A program made the translations under genes and the position numbers. Below the pieces are notes generated by a model. That model did no database searches. It was not told the DNA's origin and was given only the letters and a program-made list of their open reading frames with translations. A stretch of DNA of 64,000 nt, from NCBI RefSeq assembly GCF_021602025.1, contig NZ_BQHW01000001.1, positions 248,001 to 312,000 of the forward strand. The letters are read 5' to 3'. The stretch comes from Pseudomonas ceruminis (GTDB taxonomy: Bacteria; Pseudomonadota; Gammaproteobacteria; Pseudomonadales; Pseudomonadaceae). This document shows positions 28,323 through 38,598 of the stretch, one piece after another (the stretch's first letter is position 1; every line of letters starts with the position of its first letter).

Positions 28323-30353
28323 ATGGCGAGTCTGATCAACATTGGTATGTCGGGGCTTGGCGCCGCGCAGTCGGGGATGTACACCCTCGGTAACAACATC
28401 GCCAACGCCGACGTCGAAAGCTACTCGCGCCAGCAGAACGTGCAAAAGACCAAGGGCGGCCAGCAGGTCGGCCAGGTCTTCATCGGCAGCGGTACCACGC
28501 TGGCCGATGTGCGCCGGGTGTACAACGCGTTCCTTGAGAACCAGCTGCGCACCACCACTTCGCTGAGCAGCGAGGCTTCCTCGTACCTGGACCAGATCAC
28601 ACCCCTGGACACTGCCCTGTCCAGCAGCGACACCGGTATCACTGCCGCGCTGCAAAGCTTCTTCAGCGCCATGCAGGATGCGGCCGCCAAGCCAACCGAA
28701 GATGCTTCGCGCCAGCTCCTGCTGACCAGTGCGCAGTCGCTGGCCAAGCGCTTCAACACCCTGTCGTCGCAGCTCAATCAGCAGAACAGCAACGTCAACA
28801 GCAACATGGGCGCGCTGGCCAACCAGGTGAACAACCTGACCAAGACCATCGCCGACCTCAACGAACAGATCTCTCGGGTCAGTTCCATTTCCGGTCAGCC
28901 AAACGACCTGCTTGACCAGCGCGACGGCGCGGTGCGCGAGCTCAATGCGCTGATCGGCACCGACGTGGTCGAGCGTGACGGCAACTACGACATCTACCTG
29001 AAGAACGGCCAGTCATTGGTGCTGGGCAAGACCACCCAGACCCTGGGCGTGGAGCCGAGCGCGACCGACCCGACCCGCATGAGCCTGATCCTCAACCGCG
29101 GCTCGACCAAGATGGACATCACCAGCAGCGCCACCGGTGGCGAGCTGGGTGGCTTGATCCGCTATCGCAAGGAAACCCTCGACCCTGCCCTCAATGAGCT
29201 GGGCCGCGTCGCGCTGGTGGTAGCCGACGCGATCAACAGCCAGTTGGCCCAGGGTATCGACAAGAACGGTAACTTCGGCGCCACGCTGTTCGGCGACATC
29301 AACAGCGCCAAGGCCATCAGCGAGCGCAGTGTCGCCAAGACCGGCAACAGCGCGGGCTCCGGCAACCTGGATGTGACCATCAAGGATACCGGCAAGCTGT
29401 CCACCAGCGACTATCAGGTGACCTTTACCAGCGCCACCGGCTACAGCGTGCGCAAGTTGCCCGAAGGCACCGACATGGGCAGCTTCGACCTCACTGATAC
29501 GCCGCCGCCGGTGATCGATGGCTTTACCTTGTCGCTCAACGGCGGTGGGTTGAGCGCTGGTGACAGCTTCAAGATCACCCCGACCCGCAACGCTGCGGCC
29601 AACATCGACACCGTGCTCAGCGACCCCAAGCGCCTGGCGCTGGCCTCGCCACTGACCGCCACCAACGGTTCTGGCAACAAGGGCACCGGTGTTATCACGC
29701 AACCGACGCTGACCTCCAAGCTGGACATCTATGATGCTGCCCAGCGTACGCAGCTGCAGAACGGCCTGAAGTACTCGACCCCGGTCAAACTGGTGTTCGG
29801 CGACGAGGGCACCTCGCCCCAGGCCTACAAGATGTACGACGCCAAGGGCACCGAGATCGGCAGCGGCACCATCGTGCCGGGTCAGGAGAACAAGTTGCAG
29901 TTGTCGGTGCCGCTGGTCGATGGCAACGGCAACGCGCTGGGTGGCAACTTCACCTTCGAGATGAGCGTGTCCGGTGCGCCGAAAAACGGCGACAGCTACA
30001 CCGTGGCACTGACCGGCGCAGGCTCGGCAGACAACCGCAATGGCCAGTCGGTGATCGACTTGCAGACCAAGTCGACGGTCGAGGTCGGTGCCGACGGCAA
30101 AGGCATCAGCTTCACCGATGCCTACGCCAAACTGGTGTCCAACGTCGGCGGCAAAGCCGGCCAGGCCCAGATGGACACCGACGCCACCACGGCGCTGCAC
30201 AGCTCTGCGCTGGACAGCCGCAACGGCCTGTCGGGCGTGTCGGTCGACGAAGAAGTGGGCAACCTGGTCAAGTTCCAGCAGTACTACACCGCGTCGTCGC
30301 AGATCATCAAGGCGGCCCAGGAAACTTTCGCCACCCTGATCAACAGTCTTTAA
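28323..30353 (+). CDS. flgK: FlgK, hook-associated protein 1
   Basis: 676 aa, close to the pseudomonad FlgK length. N-terminal SLINIGMSGLGAAQSGMYTLGNNIANADVESYSRQ and C-terminal GVSVDEEVGNLVKFQQYYTASSQIIKAAQETFATLINSL helices; a large variable centre (about 320-600). Joins hook and filament. Twelve bases after flgJ. Confidence 0.96.
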   Translation: MASLINIGMSGLGAAQSGMYTLGNNIANADVESYSRQQNVQKTKGGQQVGQVFIGSGTTLADVRRVYNAFLENQLRTTTSLSSEASSYLDQITPLDTALSSSDTGITAALQSFFSAMQDAAAKPTEDASRQLLLTSAQSLAKRFNTLSSQLNQQNSNVNSNMGALANQVNNLTKTIADLNEQISRVSSISGQPNDLLDQRDGAVRELNALIGTDVVERDGNYDIYLKNGQSLVLGKTTQTLGVEPSATDPTRMSLILNRGSTKMDITSSATGGELGGLIRYRKETLDPALNELGRVALVVADAINSQLAQGIDKNGNFGATLFGDINSAKAISERSVAKTGNSAGSGNLDVTIKDTGKLSTSDYQVTFTSATGYSVRKLPEGTDMGSFDLTDTPPPVIDGFTLSLNGGGLSAGDSFKITPTRNAAANIDTVLSDPKRLALASPLTATNGSGNKGTGVITQPTLTSKLDIYDAAQRTQLQNGLKYSTPVKLVFGDEGTSPQAYKMYDAKGTEIGSGTIVPGQENKLQLSVPLVDGNGNALGGNFTFEMSVSGAPKNGDSYTVALTGAGSADNRNGQSVIDLQTKSTVEVGADGKGISFTDAYAKLVSNVGGKAGQAQMDTDATTALHSSALDSRNGLSGVSVDEEVGNLVKFQQYYTASSQIIKAAQETFATLINSL

Positions 30354-30366
30354 GGAGCCGTAGATC

Positions 30367-31950
30367 GTGAGTGTACGCATCTCTACTTCGCAGTTTTACA
30401 ACACCAACCAGGCCAACTACCAAAGCAACTTCGCCAAGACGGTGAGGACGCAGCAGGAGGCCAGCGATGGCATTCGCGTGCGGTCGGCCAAGGACGACCC
30501 GGTGGGTGCTGCGCGGTTGCTGCAGTTGGAGCAGCAGCAGAACATGTTGAAGCAGTACAGCGGCAATATCGTCAATGTGCGTAATGCCCTGGGCACTGCC
30601 GAGAGCACCTTGAAGGCGATCGGCACCGTCCTGCAGCGCGTCAACGAACTGGCCATCAGCTCGGGCAACGCCTCGTTCACCGATTCCGATCGCAAGGCCA
30701 ATGCCGATGAGCTGGCCTCGCTGGAAGACCAACTGTTCTCGCTGATGAACAGCAAGGACGAGAACGGCAAGTACATCTTCTCCGGCTCCAAGGGTGATAC
30801 CCCACCTTACTCGCGTAATGCTGATGGCACCTACAGCTATCAGGGCGACCAGGGCAAGCTGAACCTGCAGGTGGGTGACATGCTCAGCCTGGCGGCCAAC
30901 GAGACCGGTTACGACGCCTTCGAGCAGGCGCTCAATACCAGCCGCAGCGAAACCAAGATGACCGCGCCAGCCATCGACGATGGCCGTGTCAGCCTGTCCA
31001 ATGGCCAGGTTTCGGGCAGCTCGACCTATAACGACCGCTTCCGCAGCGGTGAACCCTACACGGTCGAGTTCGTCAGCAGCACCGAATTCAAGATCACCGA
31101 CGCCGGCGGCAACGATGTCACCCTGGAGGCGGGCCAGGGTGGCAAGTTCGACCCCAACGGTACCAACACCACCATCAGCTTTCGCGGTGTCGACTTGCGC
31201 CTGGGCATCAAATTCCAGGACGGTGACAAGGGCAATGAAGACGCGGTGATCGCCGGCCATACCTTCACCTTGAGCTCCAAGGCCGACGCGGTAACCGGTA
31301 CCCGCAGCCCTGGCAACGCGTCCTCGGAGCAGGTGACAGGAGCGACCATCACCGACCCGAATGCCTACAAGGCCGCATTCCCCTCTGGCGGCGCCGTGCT
31401 CAAGTTCACCGGCACCAATACGTTTGAACTGTATGCCTCGCCGGTCAGTGCCGACAGCCGCCCAGTGGCCTCGGGCACGCTGGGTGGGCCGAACGGTACC
31501 ACTGCCACTGCGGCGGGCGTGAGCTTCGAGCTGTCCGGCGCGCCGGCGGCAGGTGACTCGTTCTCGGTGAAGGTTGACACCCACCAGACCCAGAACGTGC
31601 TCGACACCATCAGCCAACTGCGCGCGGCGCTGAGCACGCCGCAAGACAGCGACCCGGTAGCCAAGCAGAACTTCAAGGCCGCGCTGGACTCGGCCATCGG
31701 TAACGTCGGTAGCGCGATCAACCAGGTGTCCTCGTCGGTCAGTGCCATCGGTGGCCGCGGCCAGGCGCTGGATGTGCAGGCCGAGACCAACGAAGCCCTG
31801 GGCGCTGAAAACACCAAGACCCAGAGCTCGATCCGCGAAAGCGATCAGGCCGAGGTCATGGTGCGCCTGCAGATGCAGAGCAACATGCTGCAAGCGTCCC
31901 TGCAGGCCTATGCCAAGGTCGCCGGGCTTTCGCTGGTCAACTACATCTGA
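30367..31950 (+). CDS. flgL: FlgL, hook-associated protein 3
   Basis: 527 aa, GTG start with GGAG upstream (AAGGAGCCGTAGATC). N-terminal VRISTSQFYNTNQANYQSNFAKTVRTQQEASDGIRV and C-terminal ESDQAEVMVRLQMQSNMLQASLQAYAKVAGLSLVNYI match flagellin-like HAP3. The centre is enlarged compared with the short enteric FlgL (about 317 aa). Last gene of the flgF operon and the left border of the glycosylation block. Confidence 0.95.
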   Translation: MSVRISTSQFYNTNQANYQSNFAKTVRTQQEASDGIRVRSAKDDPVGAARLLQLEQQQNMLKQYSGNIVNVRNALGTAESTLKAIGTVLQRVNELAISSGNASFTDSDRKANADELASLEDQLFSLMNSKDENGKYIFSGSKGDTPPYSRNADGTYSYQGDQGKLNLQVGDMLSLAANETGYDAFEQALNTSRSETKMTAPAIDDGRVSLSNGQVSGSSTYNDRFRSGEPYTVEFVSSTEFKITDAGGNDVTLEAGQGGKFDPNGTNTTISFRGVDLRLGIKFQDGDKGNEDAVIAGHTFTLSSKADAVTGTRSPGNASSEQVTGATITDPNAYKAAFPSGGAVLKFTGTNTFELYASPVSADSRPVASGTLGGPNGTTATAAGVSFELSGAPAAGDSFSVKVDTHQTQNVLDTISQLRAALSTPQDSDPVAKQNFKAALDSAIGNVGSAINQVSSSVSAIGGRGQALDVQAETNEALGAENTKTQSSIRESDQAEVMVRLQMQSNMLQASLQAYAKVAGLSLVNYI

Positions 31951-32095
31951 TTGGCCCGGACCTTCGCCAGGTCCTCCACAAGGGTGCTCCGGCGGTGGCT
32001 GACAATGCCAAGCCAGGGTGCCCTTGTTTCGCTAACGGCTTGAAGCCGGCCCGTTCTCCAGGCGAACCGCGCCACCCCTTATCAAGGTCGTCATC

Positions 32096-35000
32096 GTGAC
32101 TGAGCAGCCTCTCGTCAGCATCGCCATTCCAGCTTTCAATGCCGAGTTCTTTCGCGGCACCCTGGCCAGCGCGGTGGCTCAGGACTATCCGAACCTGGAA
32201 ATCATCGTTTGCGACGACAGTGCCGACGGCGAGATCGAGGCGATCTGCGCCGCGTTGAGCAAGGACGCTGCGGCCCCCCTGCGCTATGTTCGCAACCCCG
32301 CCCGCATGGGCTTTGCGCGCAACCTGCAGGCTTGCCTGGCGCAAGCGAGCGGGGAGCTGATCAAGTTCCTCTGTGATGACGACCTGCTGCTGGACAGTTG
32401 CATCAGCCGTCAGGCCAGCGTACTGACCCAGTGGCAGCAGGTCAGCATGGTCATCGCTCAGCGCCTGATCTGCTCTGCGGATGACATTCTGCTGCCGTCC
32501 CGGGCCCTCAATAGCGTGATCGCGCCGCACAGTGCAGTGCTGATCGGCACGGACCTGTTGGCCAGTATCGCCGACAATGCCCCCAACCTGTTCGGTGGGC
32601 TGAGCCATGCGATGTTCCGCCGTGCCCAGGTCGAGGATTACCTGGCTCAACTGGTGCTTGATGGGCAGGGGTTCGCGGCCCGCCTGGACCTTGCCTTGTA
32701 CGCTTGCCTGTTGCGTCGAGGTCACCTTGCCAGCCTGGAGCAGGTGCTGAGTGTCGAGCGCATGCATGCCGGCCGGCTCAGCCATCACGTCGGCATGACC
32801 GAAGCCTACAAGAGCGAGACCCAATGGCTGCAGCAGATGCTGGCAGCGCGCACCGGCGAGCCTGCGCCGGCCAACGGGTGGGTGCGCTATCTGGCGCTGG
32901 ACGCTTACACCGGGGATGCCGATCAGGTCTGGGAAGAGTTCGATATTCGACGGTTCTTTGCCGGGCAGGTTGCCAACTTCGCTCAGCAGGTCGGCAGCCA
33001 CGCGCTGAGTTTTTCCGAACTCTATGCCGACTGGCTGGAGTGCCGAACGCTGTCCGCCGGGCAACTGCGCCTGCTGTCGAAGCGCATCGCGCAATGGCCG
33101 GTTCGGCCGCGCATCGTGCCGGTGGTGTCGTGCCAGGCAGGGGATGAAAGGGCCCTGCTTGCCACCCTGGACAGCCTCGCTGTGCAGTCGTATGCGACAG
33201 CGGGCGTCCTGGTTCTGGTCCCGGAAGGTTTCGCTGAAGTCGCTGCTCCAGGCGTGCAGTATCTGACTTTGCGCGGCAGCGGCTATGGGCAACTCAATGA
33301 GTGGCTGGCGAGCCCGGCGGCGGCCGACTGGGTGCTGCTGTTGCGTGCCGGGGACCGTTTGCAGGCGCACGCGCTGGTGATCATGGCCGAGCGCATGGCG
33401 TTGCGCAGCCAGAGCCTGTGTCTGTACAGCGACGAGGACACCTTCGACAACCTGGCGCCTTCCAATCCGATCTTCAAACCCGATTTCAACCTCGATCTGA
33501 TGCGTAGCGTGCCTTATGTGGGCCGCATGCTGGCGTTCGACCGTGCGGCGTTGCAAGCATTGGGCGGTTTCGATACCCAGTACCAGAGCCTGGCGCCGCA
33601 GGACCTGCTCTGGCGAATGGTCGAGGCCCATGGTCTGCAGGTGGTGGAGCATGTCGCCGAGATGCTGGTGCATTGTCAGTGCGGTTATGCAGACTGGTTC
33701 AATGAGCCGCAGGCGCAGCGGGAGGCATTGCAGGTGGTCAAGGCGCACCTGCAGCGCCTGGGTGTGGCGGCCACGGTGGAAGGGGGCGGCACTGGCCTGG
33801 TTTCGCGCGTGACCTACCTGCATGACAGTGTGGCCAGCGTGTCGATCCTGATCCCGGCGGGTAAGCATCTGCATGGGCTCAGGCGTTGCGTGGAATCGCT
33901 GTTCCAGCACACCGACTACAGCCATTTCGAGGTTCTGATAATTGCAGACGGCAATGCGTCTAGCGACCTCGCCGACTGGCTTACGGCGATGCGCGGCCTG
34001 GGCGGCGATCAGTTACGTATCGTTGACGTGCAGGCGCAGGGCAGGGCGGCGGCGCTGAATCAGGCCAGCCGTTTCGCACGTGGCGACTACCTGCTGCTGC
34101 TCGACCCAGGCTGTGCGTTGTTCGAGAAGCACTGGCTGAGCACGTTGATGAGCCAGGCGCAGCGGCCCGAAGTTGGCATCGTTGGCCCAATGCTCTGTGC
34201 AGGCGATGGCAAGGTCGTCTGCGCGGGTTTGGTGCTTGGCCTGAACAATGGCACCGCCGGCACGCCGTTTGTGGGCAGCAAGCTGGGCGCAGAGGGATAC
34301 ATGGGCCGCTTGCGCCAGGTACAGAACTGGAGTGCGGTGAGCATTGACTGCCTGGCGGTGCGTCGAGAACTCTTCGAAGCCCTGGGTGGCCTCGATGACA
34401 ACGCCCTGCAGGCCACGCTGTACGACGTCGACCTTTGCCTACGTGCCCGCGAGCAAGGTTATCTGGTGGTGTGGACGCCGTTTGCACGCGTCGCCAAACT
34501 GTCCGGCGACGCTGCAATTGGATCGGCAGATGAAGTGACACAAGCCGACCAGGACGTTGTTTACGACCGCTGGCTGCCCCGCTTGGCACGTGACCCGGCG
34601 TACAACGACAACCTGAGCCTCAAGCTTGCCAATTTCAACCTCGAGCCAGGCTTGCGCACAGGCTGGGACCCCTTCATTGCACGTGCGATGCCTTCGGTGC
34701 TGGCGTTGCCGAGCAACACCACGGCGATTGGGCATTACCGGGTGATCCAGCCGTTCACCGAGCTTGAGCGTGCGGGCTGGATCCAGGGGCGAATCAACCA
34801 TACGACCCCCGGATTGATCGAACTGGAGCGGGAGAAGCCCGATGTGCTGATCCTGCAGTGCCGCTACACGCCGACCAATCTCAAGGAAATGGCCCGCTTC
34901 AAGCGATTCTCCCATGCACGGCGAATCTACGAGCTGGACGATTACATCATCGAGCCACCGAAGAAGAACGACCATGCCCGCAACCTGCCCAGCAACATCG

Positions 35001-35674
35001 GTGAACTGGTTGCCCAAGGTATTGCGTTGTGTGATCGCGTGGTCTGCTCCACCGAGCCTCTGGCCGATGCACTGTCTAGCATGCACCACGATATTCGCGT
35101 GGTACCCAACATGTTGTCGGCCCAGTTGTGGGCGGGCCTTGCCAGCCAACGCCAGACCAGCGCTCGGCCACGTGTCGGATGGGCCGGTGGTACCAGCCAT
35201 CGGGGTGATCTGGAGCTGCTGCTGGAAGTGGTCAGGACGCTGGCCAACGAGGTGGACTGGGTCTTCTTCGGGATGTGCCCGGAGGTCTTGCGCCCTTACG
35301 TGAAGGAGTTCCACGGCGCAATTGCGATGGCCGACTACCCACGCAAGCTGGCGAGCCTCAACCTGGACCTGGCATTGGCACCGTTGGAGCAAAATCTATT
35401 CAACGACTGCAAGAGCAACCTGCGCCTGCTGGAGTACGGTGCCTGCGGGTTCCCGGTCATCTGCACGGATGCCAAGGCCTACGCCGGCTATCTGCCGTGC
35501 ACCCGGGTCAAGGACAACACCACGCAACAGTGGCTGGATGCGATCCGCATGCACCTGGCCGACCCGCAGGCCAGCTATCGCCAGGGTGATGCCCTGCGCG
35601 AGGCGGTGCTGCAGGACTACATGCTGATGCCGCACCACTTGCAGCATTGGGCCAACGCCTGGCTGGCGGACTGA
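32096..35674 (+). CDS. Giant multidomain glycosyltransferase, probable flagellin glycosyltransferase (Fgt type)
   Basis: 1192 aa, GTG start with AAGG eight bases upstream. Four parts in order: a GT2 (GT-A) domain with SIAIPAFNA and a clear metal motif CDDD at 93-96; a degenerate GT-A-like repeat (about 340-560, YSDEDTFD near 443, AGDR at the metal position); another GT-A-like repeat (about 580-830, DPGC at the metal position, QRPEVGIVG); and a GT-B half (about 900-1192, RPRVGWAGG, ending WLAD). Position between flgL and fliC matches the flagellin glycosyltransferases of P. syringae and P. aeruginosa. The acceptor is presumably Ser/Thr of FliC; the sugar is unknown. No promoter was seen, so readthrough from flgL is possible. 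Confidence 0.85.
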   Translation: MTEQPLVSIAIPAFNAEFFRGTLASAVAQDYPNLEIIVCDDSADGEIEAICAALSKDAAAPLRYVRNPARMGFARNLQACLAQASGELIKFLCDDDLLLDSCISRQASVLTQWQQVSMVIAQRLICSADDILLPSRALNSVIAPHSAVLIGTDLLASIADNAPNLFGGLSHAMFRRAQVEDYLAQLVLDGQGFAARLDLALYACLLRRGHLASLEQVLSVERMHAGRLSHHVGMTEAYKSETQWLQQMLAARTGEPAPANGWVRYLALDAYTGDADQVWEEFDIRRFFAGQVANFAQQVGSHALSFSELYADWLECRTLSAGQLRLLSKRIAQWPVRPRIVPVVSCQAGDERALLATLDSLAVQSYATAGVLVLVPEGFAEVAAPGVQYLTLRGSGYGQLNEWLASPAAADWVLLLRAGDRLQAHALVIMAERMALRSQSLCLYSDEDTFDNLAPSNPIFKPDFNLDLMRSVPYVGRMLAFDRAALQALGGFDTQYQSLAPQDLLWRMVEAHGLQVVEHVAEMLVHCQCGYADWFNEPQAQREALQVVKAHLQRLGVAATVEGGGTGLVSRVTYLHDSVASVSILIPAGKHLHGLRRCVESLFQHTDYSHFEVLIIADGNASSDLADWLTAMRGLGGDQLRIVDVQAQGRAAALNQASRFARGDYLLLLDPGCALFEKHWLSTLMSQAQRPEVGIVGPMLCAGDGKVVCAGLVLGLNNGTAGTPFVGSKLGAEGYMGRLRQVQNWSAVSIDCLAVRRELFEALGGLDDNALQATLYDVDLCLRAREQGYLVVWTPFARVAKLSGDAAIGSADEVTQADQDVVYDRWLPRLARDPAYNDNLSLKLANFNLEPGLRTGWDPFIARAMPSVLALPSNTTAIGHYRVIQPFTELERAGWIQGRINHTTPGLIELEREKPDVLILQCRYTPTNLKEMARFKRFSHARRIYELDDYIIEPPKKNDHARNLPSNIGELVAQGIALCDRVVCSTEPLADALSSMHHDIRVVPNMLSAQLWAGLASQRQTSARPRVGWAGGTSHRGDLELLLEVVRTLANEVDWVFFGMCPEVLRPYVKEFHGAIAMADYPRKLASLNLDLALAPLEQNLFNDCKSNLRLLEYGACGFPVICTDAKAYAGYLPCTRVKDNTTQQWLDAIRMHLADPQASYRQGDALREAVLQDYMLMPHHLQHWANAWLAD

Positions 35675-35723
35675 ACGTTGGCGCAGGCCCGTGCCCGCGC
35701 CGCAATGAAAACTGAACAGGTGC

Positions 35724-38480
35724 ATGATGATGGAAACCGCAATTGGCTCGCGCAATGATGTGACCGTTGTACTGCTGGGGCAGGGGCAAGCAGACAGCCG
35801 TGCCCGCGCGCAGCACTACTATCGTGAGGCCGGTGTGCCTTGCGTGGTGCTTGAACCGTTGTCCGGTTCAGCCCGCGATGAGCAGATCCAGCCCTTGCTG
35901 CAAGTGCTCGGCAACCTGACGACCCCCTTTGTGACCTTGGCCCTGGATGCTGATTTCGTGCTGGCGTCGGCGCTGGACAATGCGGTCATCCGCCTGGCCG
36001 CTCAGCCCTCGGCAGTGGCGGCCCAAGGCTACGCCTTGGGTCACGCCGTAGGCAGCGGGCTGGTCCGTTACTACAGGATGGGGGCGGCCTTTGCACCGCT
36101 GGCCGAGGGTCAAGCCTGGGCAAGGCTCGAACAATATGCCCTGGCTGGGCAGCAGGCGTGGCGCGCGGTAATGCGTGTGTCGGCCCTGCAGCGCGCAGTG
36201 GCCACGCTGCCAGATGAGCTTGATGCGGCTGCCCTGCGGGTGGCCCTGTCGTATGCGTTGCTGGCCCAGGGGCCGGTGGTGCACCTGGCGCAGACTGACG
36301 TGATCGTCGAACATGCGCCGCCCGCGCTCAACCCGGTCGCCCGCGAAGAGCACCTGACGCAGCTGGTGCGAACCCTGCGCCAGTGGGATGCCGACGTGCA
36401 TCAGCTGTGTGGTGGCGAAGACGGCTTCACCGTGCTCAACCAGTTCGTGCGCAACAGCTATGACCAGGACGCGGCAGCGTTGATCTTCACTTCCCGCTGG
36501 GGCAGCGTGCTCGATGAGCCGGAGCGTGAGTTCGAGCCGCGTCAGGATGTCGAGCTGCCTTACTACAACGGTGCATTGTTTGCGCAGCTGACCCACCTGG
36601 AGTTCCTCTGCCACGCCTGGCCCGCCGGCCAACAGCAACGGCACGCGCTGGAAGGCATCTGGGTGCGTCAGCGTGACTTGTTGCAGGAACACCCCAACGA
36701 TAATGCCGAGAGCCAGCTGCATCGCTACTGGCAAGCCCTGGCGCTGGGCCTGTTCAATATCGAAGTGTGCCAACGTCTGTTGGCGATGCTGCGCGGTGGC
36801 GCCGATATCGCGCGTGCACGTGAATTGGCGGACTGGTTGGCGCGGCTTGAGCAGGTCCCGTCTGGCGATCAGCAGCAACGCCTGCAGGGTACTGCATCCG
36901 GCCAGGTCATTGCCGCCATTGCCGCCGCCACACCGGATCAGGTCGGTTGCCAGCGCGTACTTGCGCACCTGGCTAAACATCCCGCTGCGCAGGTCGCCTT
37001 CATAGTGCTCGACCTCGGCAACGACGACCTGGCACTGCAAGCCACGTTCGACAGCCTGCTCAAAAGTGGCTTGCGCAATTTCAAGCTGCTGGTGCTCAAG
37101 GCCGGCAAAGCGCCAGCGATCACCACGCCACGCGATACCCTGCACTTCATCCAGGTCAATGACAGCAACTGGGTGACCCACCTTAACCAGGCGGTGCGCC
37201 AGCTGCCGAGCGAGTGGCTGCTGCTGCTCGATGCCGGCGACGAGCTGCTGGCTGGCGGTCTGCTGCGCCTGTCGGTGGAGTTGAGCGAGGCCCCAGCGTG
37301 CCAGGCCATCGCGGCCAATGAAGTGCAGCGTGACGACGAAGGGCGTCTGTTCAGTGTCGTGCGCCCTGGTGCTGACCTCGACCTGCTGCGTAGCCAACCC
37401 GGGCTGATGTCGCGGCATTGGCTGGTGCGCCGCGAGGCGGTGCTAGCGCTGGGCGGTTACAGTGAGACGAACGGTCAGGCCATCGAGCTCGACCTGCTGC
37501 TGCGTCTGGTCGAAACGCAGGGGCTGGGCAGCCTGGCGCACATGGATGAGTTCCTGGTCGTCGCGCGGCAGGCTTCGCCAGCGCTGGCAGAGCAAGCGCA
37601 GGCGGTTCTGGGCAGGCATCTGGCGCAACTGGGTTATCGCAGCCAGGTCAGTGACCAGGGACATGCGGGCTTGACGGTCGATTTCCGTCATGACGCCACG
37701 CCGCTGGTCAGTATCCTTCTGGCTTTCGAAGGCGACACGGCGCAATTGCAGGCGTGCCTGGCCGCCGTGCTGCAACGCAGCCGCTACCCGCGTTACGAAG
37801 TACTGGTGGCCTGTGCCCAGGGTGAGTTCGACCTGGACGGTGCTGCCGGCAAGGCGTTGGGCGGGCGCATTCAGTTGCTGGCGGGTGAGCCAGGTGCCTC
37901 GCGTGAGCAGTTGTTGAACCTTGCCGCCAGCCACGCTCGCGGCGAGTACCTGGTGCTGTTGTCGGCGCATTGCAATGTGCTCACGCCGGCCTGGATCGAA
38001 GGCCTGCTCAACGAGGCCCAGCGTCCGGAAGTCGGTGTTGTCGGGGCGCGCCTGCATGCCGCTGACGGTACCTTGGCGCATGCCGGTTATGAGCTGCTTG
38101 CCGGCCCGCAGGTGTTCTCGCCGTGGCAGGGGCTGTCGAGCGAAGCGGCGCGCAAGGAACACTGGGTCAGCTCGGTGCGCAGCTGTGCGGCCGTGTCCGG
38201 CGATTGCCTGATGGTGCGCAAGGCACTGTTCGACCACTGTGGCGGGCTGCAGACGCTGCAAGGTGCCGACATCGACTTGTGCCTGGCCGCCAAAGAAGCC
38301 GGCCTGATGGTGCTGTGGACACCACGTTCGCAGCTGCAGGTCAGCACCCCTGGCGCGGCTGAGGCCCACGCGTGGGATGCACTGGCTGCACGCTGGCCTG
38401 CAGTGTTCACCGGGCAGGCGCAGTGCGGTGGCGGCGCGGCGCCAAGCGCCCAGCTGCAATGGCTGGCTCAGTTGGCGTAG
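35724..38480 (+). CDS. Large two-repeat GT2-type glycosyltransferase
   Basis: 918 aa, beginning at three in-frame ATGs (35724, 35727, 35730). The first 400 residues resemble no family I recognise with confidence. Then come two GT-A-like repeats: about 420-640 (LLLLDAGDELL at the metal position) and about 655-890 (SILLAFEG start, SAHC at the metal position, QRPEVGVVG, DCLMVRKALF). It shares these repeat motifs with the 1192- and 1181-residue neighbours but lacks their GT-B tail. Follows the first glycosyltransferase by 49 bases and ends at a strong terminator. Confidence 0.8.
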   Translation: MMMETAIGSRNDVTVVLLGQGQADSRARAQHYYREAGVPCVVLEPLSGSARDEQIQPLLQVLGNLTTPFVTLALDADFVLASALDNAVIRLAAQPSAVAAQGYALGHAVGSGLVRYYRMGAAFAPLAEGQAWARLEQYALAGQQAWRAVMRVSALQRAVATLPDELDAAALRVALSYALLAQGPVVHLAQTDVIVEHAPPALNPVAREEHLTQLVRTLRQWDADVHQLCGGEDGFTVLNQFVRNSYDQDAAALIFTSRWGSVLDEPEREFEPRQDVELPYYNGALFAQLTHLEFLCHAWPAGQQQRHALEGIWVRQRDLLQEHPNDNAESQLHRYWQALALGLFNIEVCQRLLAMLRGGADIARARELADWLARLEQVPSGDQQQRLQGTASGQVIAAIAAATPDQVGCQRVLAHLAKHPAAQVAFIVLDLGNDDLALQATFDSLLKSGLRNFKLLVLKAGKAPAITTPRDTLHFIQVNDSNWVTHLNQAVRQLPSEWLLLLDAGDELLAGGLLRLSVELSEAPACQAIAANEVQRDDEGRLFSVVRPGADLDLLRSQPGLMSRHWLVRREAVLALGGYSETNGQAIELDLLLRLVETQGLGSLAHMDEFLVVARQASPALAEQAQAVLGRHLAQLGYRSQVSDQGHAGLTVDFRHDATPLVSILLAFEGDTAQLQACLAAVLQRSRYPRYEVLVACAQGEFDLDGAAGKALGGRIQLLAGEPGASREQLLNLAASHARGEYLVLLSAHCNVLTPAWIEGLLNEAQRPEVGVVGARLHAADGTLAHAGYELLAGPQVFSPWQGLSSEAARKEHWVSSVRSCAAVSGDCLMVRKALFDHCGGLQTLQGADIDLCLAAKEAGLMVLWTPRSQLQVSTPGAAEAHAWDALAARWPAVFTGQAQCGGGAAPSAQLQWLAQLA

Positions 38481-38508
38481 TTGATATAGCTGGCTCGGGT
38501 TTTGCACT

Positions 38509-38534
38509 AGCTGGGCCAATGGCCCAGCTTTTTT
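38509..38534 (+). terminator. Rho-independent terminator after the first two glycosyltransferases
   Basis: AGCTGGGCC-AAT-GGCCCAGCT then T6. Splits the block into a two-gene unit and a downstream unit starting at the WbqC-family gene. A lone TTGACA occurs 20 bases later without a good -10. Confidence 0.9.
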
Positions 38535-38598
38535 ATGCCGGGCGGCGAATTATTGACAGGCCAGGGCTGGCATTTGAAGCCTTGGTTCGGGGTTAGCG

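Noticed and set aside
26739-28655. 638-codon antisense frame over flgI-flgK
   Set aside because: Spans three conserved plus-strand genes; no domain seen.
31937-33925. 662-codon antisense frame over the flgL end and first glycosyltransferase
   Set aside because: Low-complexity His/Gln/Arg/Leu-rich translation, typical of an antisense shadow, with the plus-strand frame clearly real.
38553-38582. Sigma-70 promoter before the WbqC gene (TTGACA)
   Set aside because: No acceptable -10 at 16-18 bases; left as an open question rather than a feature.
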